DNA from: Clostridiales bacterium
Lineage (GTDB): Bacteria; Bacillota; Clostridia; Christensenellales; UBA1242
Direction of reading: 5' to 3'
NCBI GenBank assembly: GCA_015055815.1
Contig: SVHM01000006.1
Span: forward strand, 1 to 53,659
Length of the DNA: 53,659 nucleotides
Positions 53,539 to 53,659 of the stretch are shown here, in pieces. Position 1 is the first letter of the stretch; each line of letters begins with the position of its first letter. The translations under genes were made by a program, and so were the position numbers. The notes under the pieces are model-generated. The model saw only the letters and a list, made by a program, of their open reading frames with translations, had not been told where the DNA came from and made no database searches.

Positions 53539-53659
<121 letters not shown>

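Overview
The window is strongly AT-rich, densely coded DNA from a bacterium that reads as a low-GC Bacillota, probably an uncultured Clostridia-like gut lineage. The evidence is sigma-A-type promoters (TTGACA-like, 17-nt spacer, TATAAT-like), purine-rich ribosome binding sites, U-tract terminators, normal use of TGA as stop, and Firmicutes markers such as whiA, DnaE-type Pol III, an RsgI-like protein, BspA-type leucine-rich repeats and a SipW/TasA-like signal. The right edge enters a 16S rRNA gene on the minus strand. Housekeeping genes are almost all on that strand too. The ten plus-strand genes are mostly surface or accessory genes with their own promoters and terminators. This suggests that replication runs leftward through the window.

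Layout. 1-160: hairpins and plus-strand terminators. 161-3758: folD (-), a membrane-anchored RsgI-like extracellular domain (+) and pepF (-). 3926-7349: a 61-aa membrane protein, then about 0.7 kb with four related hairpin repeats, then a stand-alone 830-aa MoxR-type AAA ATPase fused to two other domains. 7453-17482 (-): Nudix protein, 6-phosphofructokinase, dnaE, whiA, PHP phosphoesterase, murB, lactate dehydrogenase and a YtqA-like radical SAM enzyme. 17591-26727 (+): M1-like lipoprotein peptidase, double ferritin-like protein, an unknown protein, and a 1797-aa cell-surface subtilase with leucine-rich repeats. 26805-35657 (-): asnS, ABC exporter, two unknown proteins, and an operon ppa-dtd-unknown-marR-galU-small multidrug export protein. 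35890-40080 (+): a 1396-aa CvpA-like membrane protein with extracellular repeats. 40128-46763 (-): a Cys-containing unknown protein, COG2509-type FAD dehydrogenase with U32 peptidase, and a DUF1538 membrane protein with two PII-like regulators. 46917-51424 (-): a tandem duplication of a complete transcription unit for a large SipW-signal surface protein. 51579-53034 (+): M14 carboxypeptidase and an unknown protein. 53035-53540: hairpin repeats and the 16S terminator, then the 16S 3' end.

How the parts fit. The minus-strand genes cover replication (dnaE), cell division control and wall synthesis (whiA, murB), central carbon metabolism (pfkA, ldh, galU), one-carbon metabolism (folD), translation quality and charging (asnS, dtd) and pyrophosphate removal (ppa). 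The plus-strand genes and the duplicated SipW-type proteins build an elaborate cell surface. The items most worth a second look are the hairpin repeats beside the three-part AAA ATPase fusion, the mosaic duplicated surface proteins, the transporter with two PII-like proteins, the CvpA-like repeat protein, and a 16S gene followed by a terminator instead of a 23S gene.
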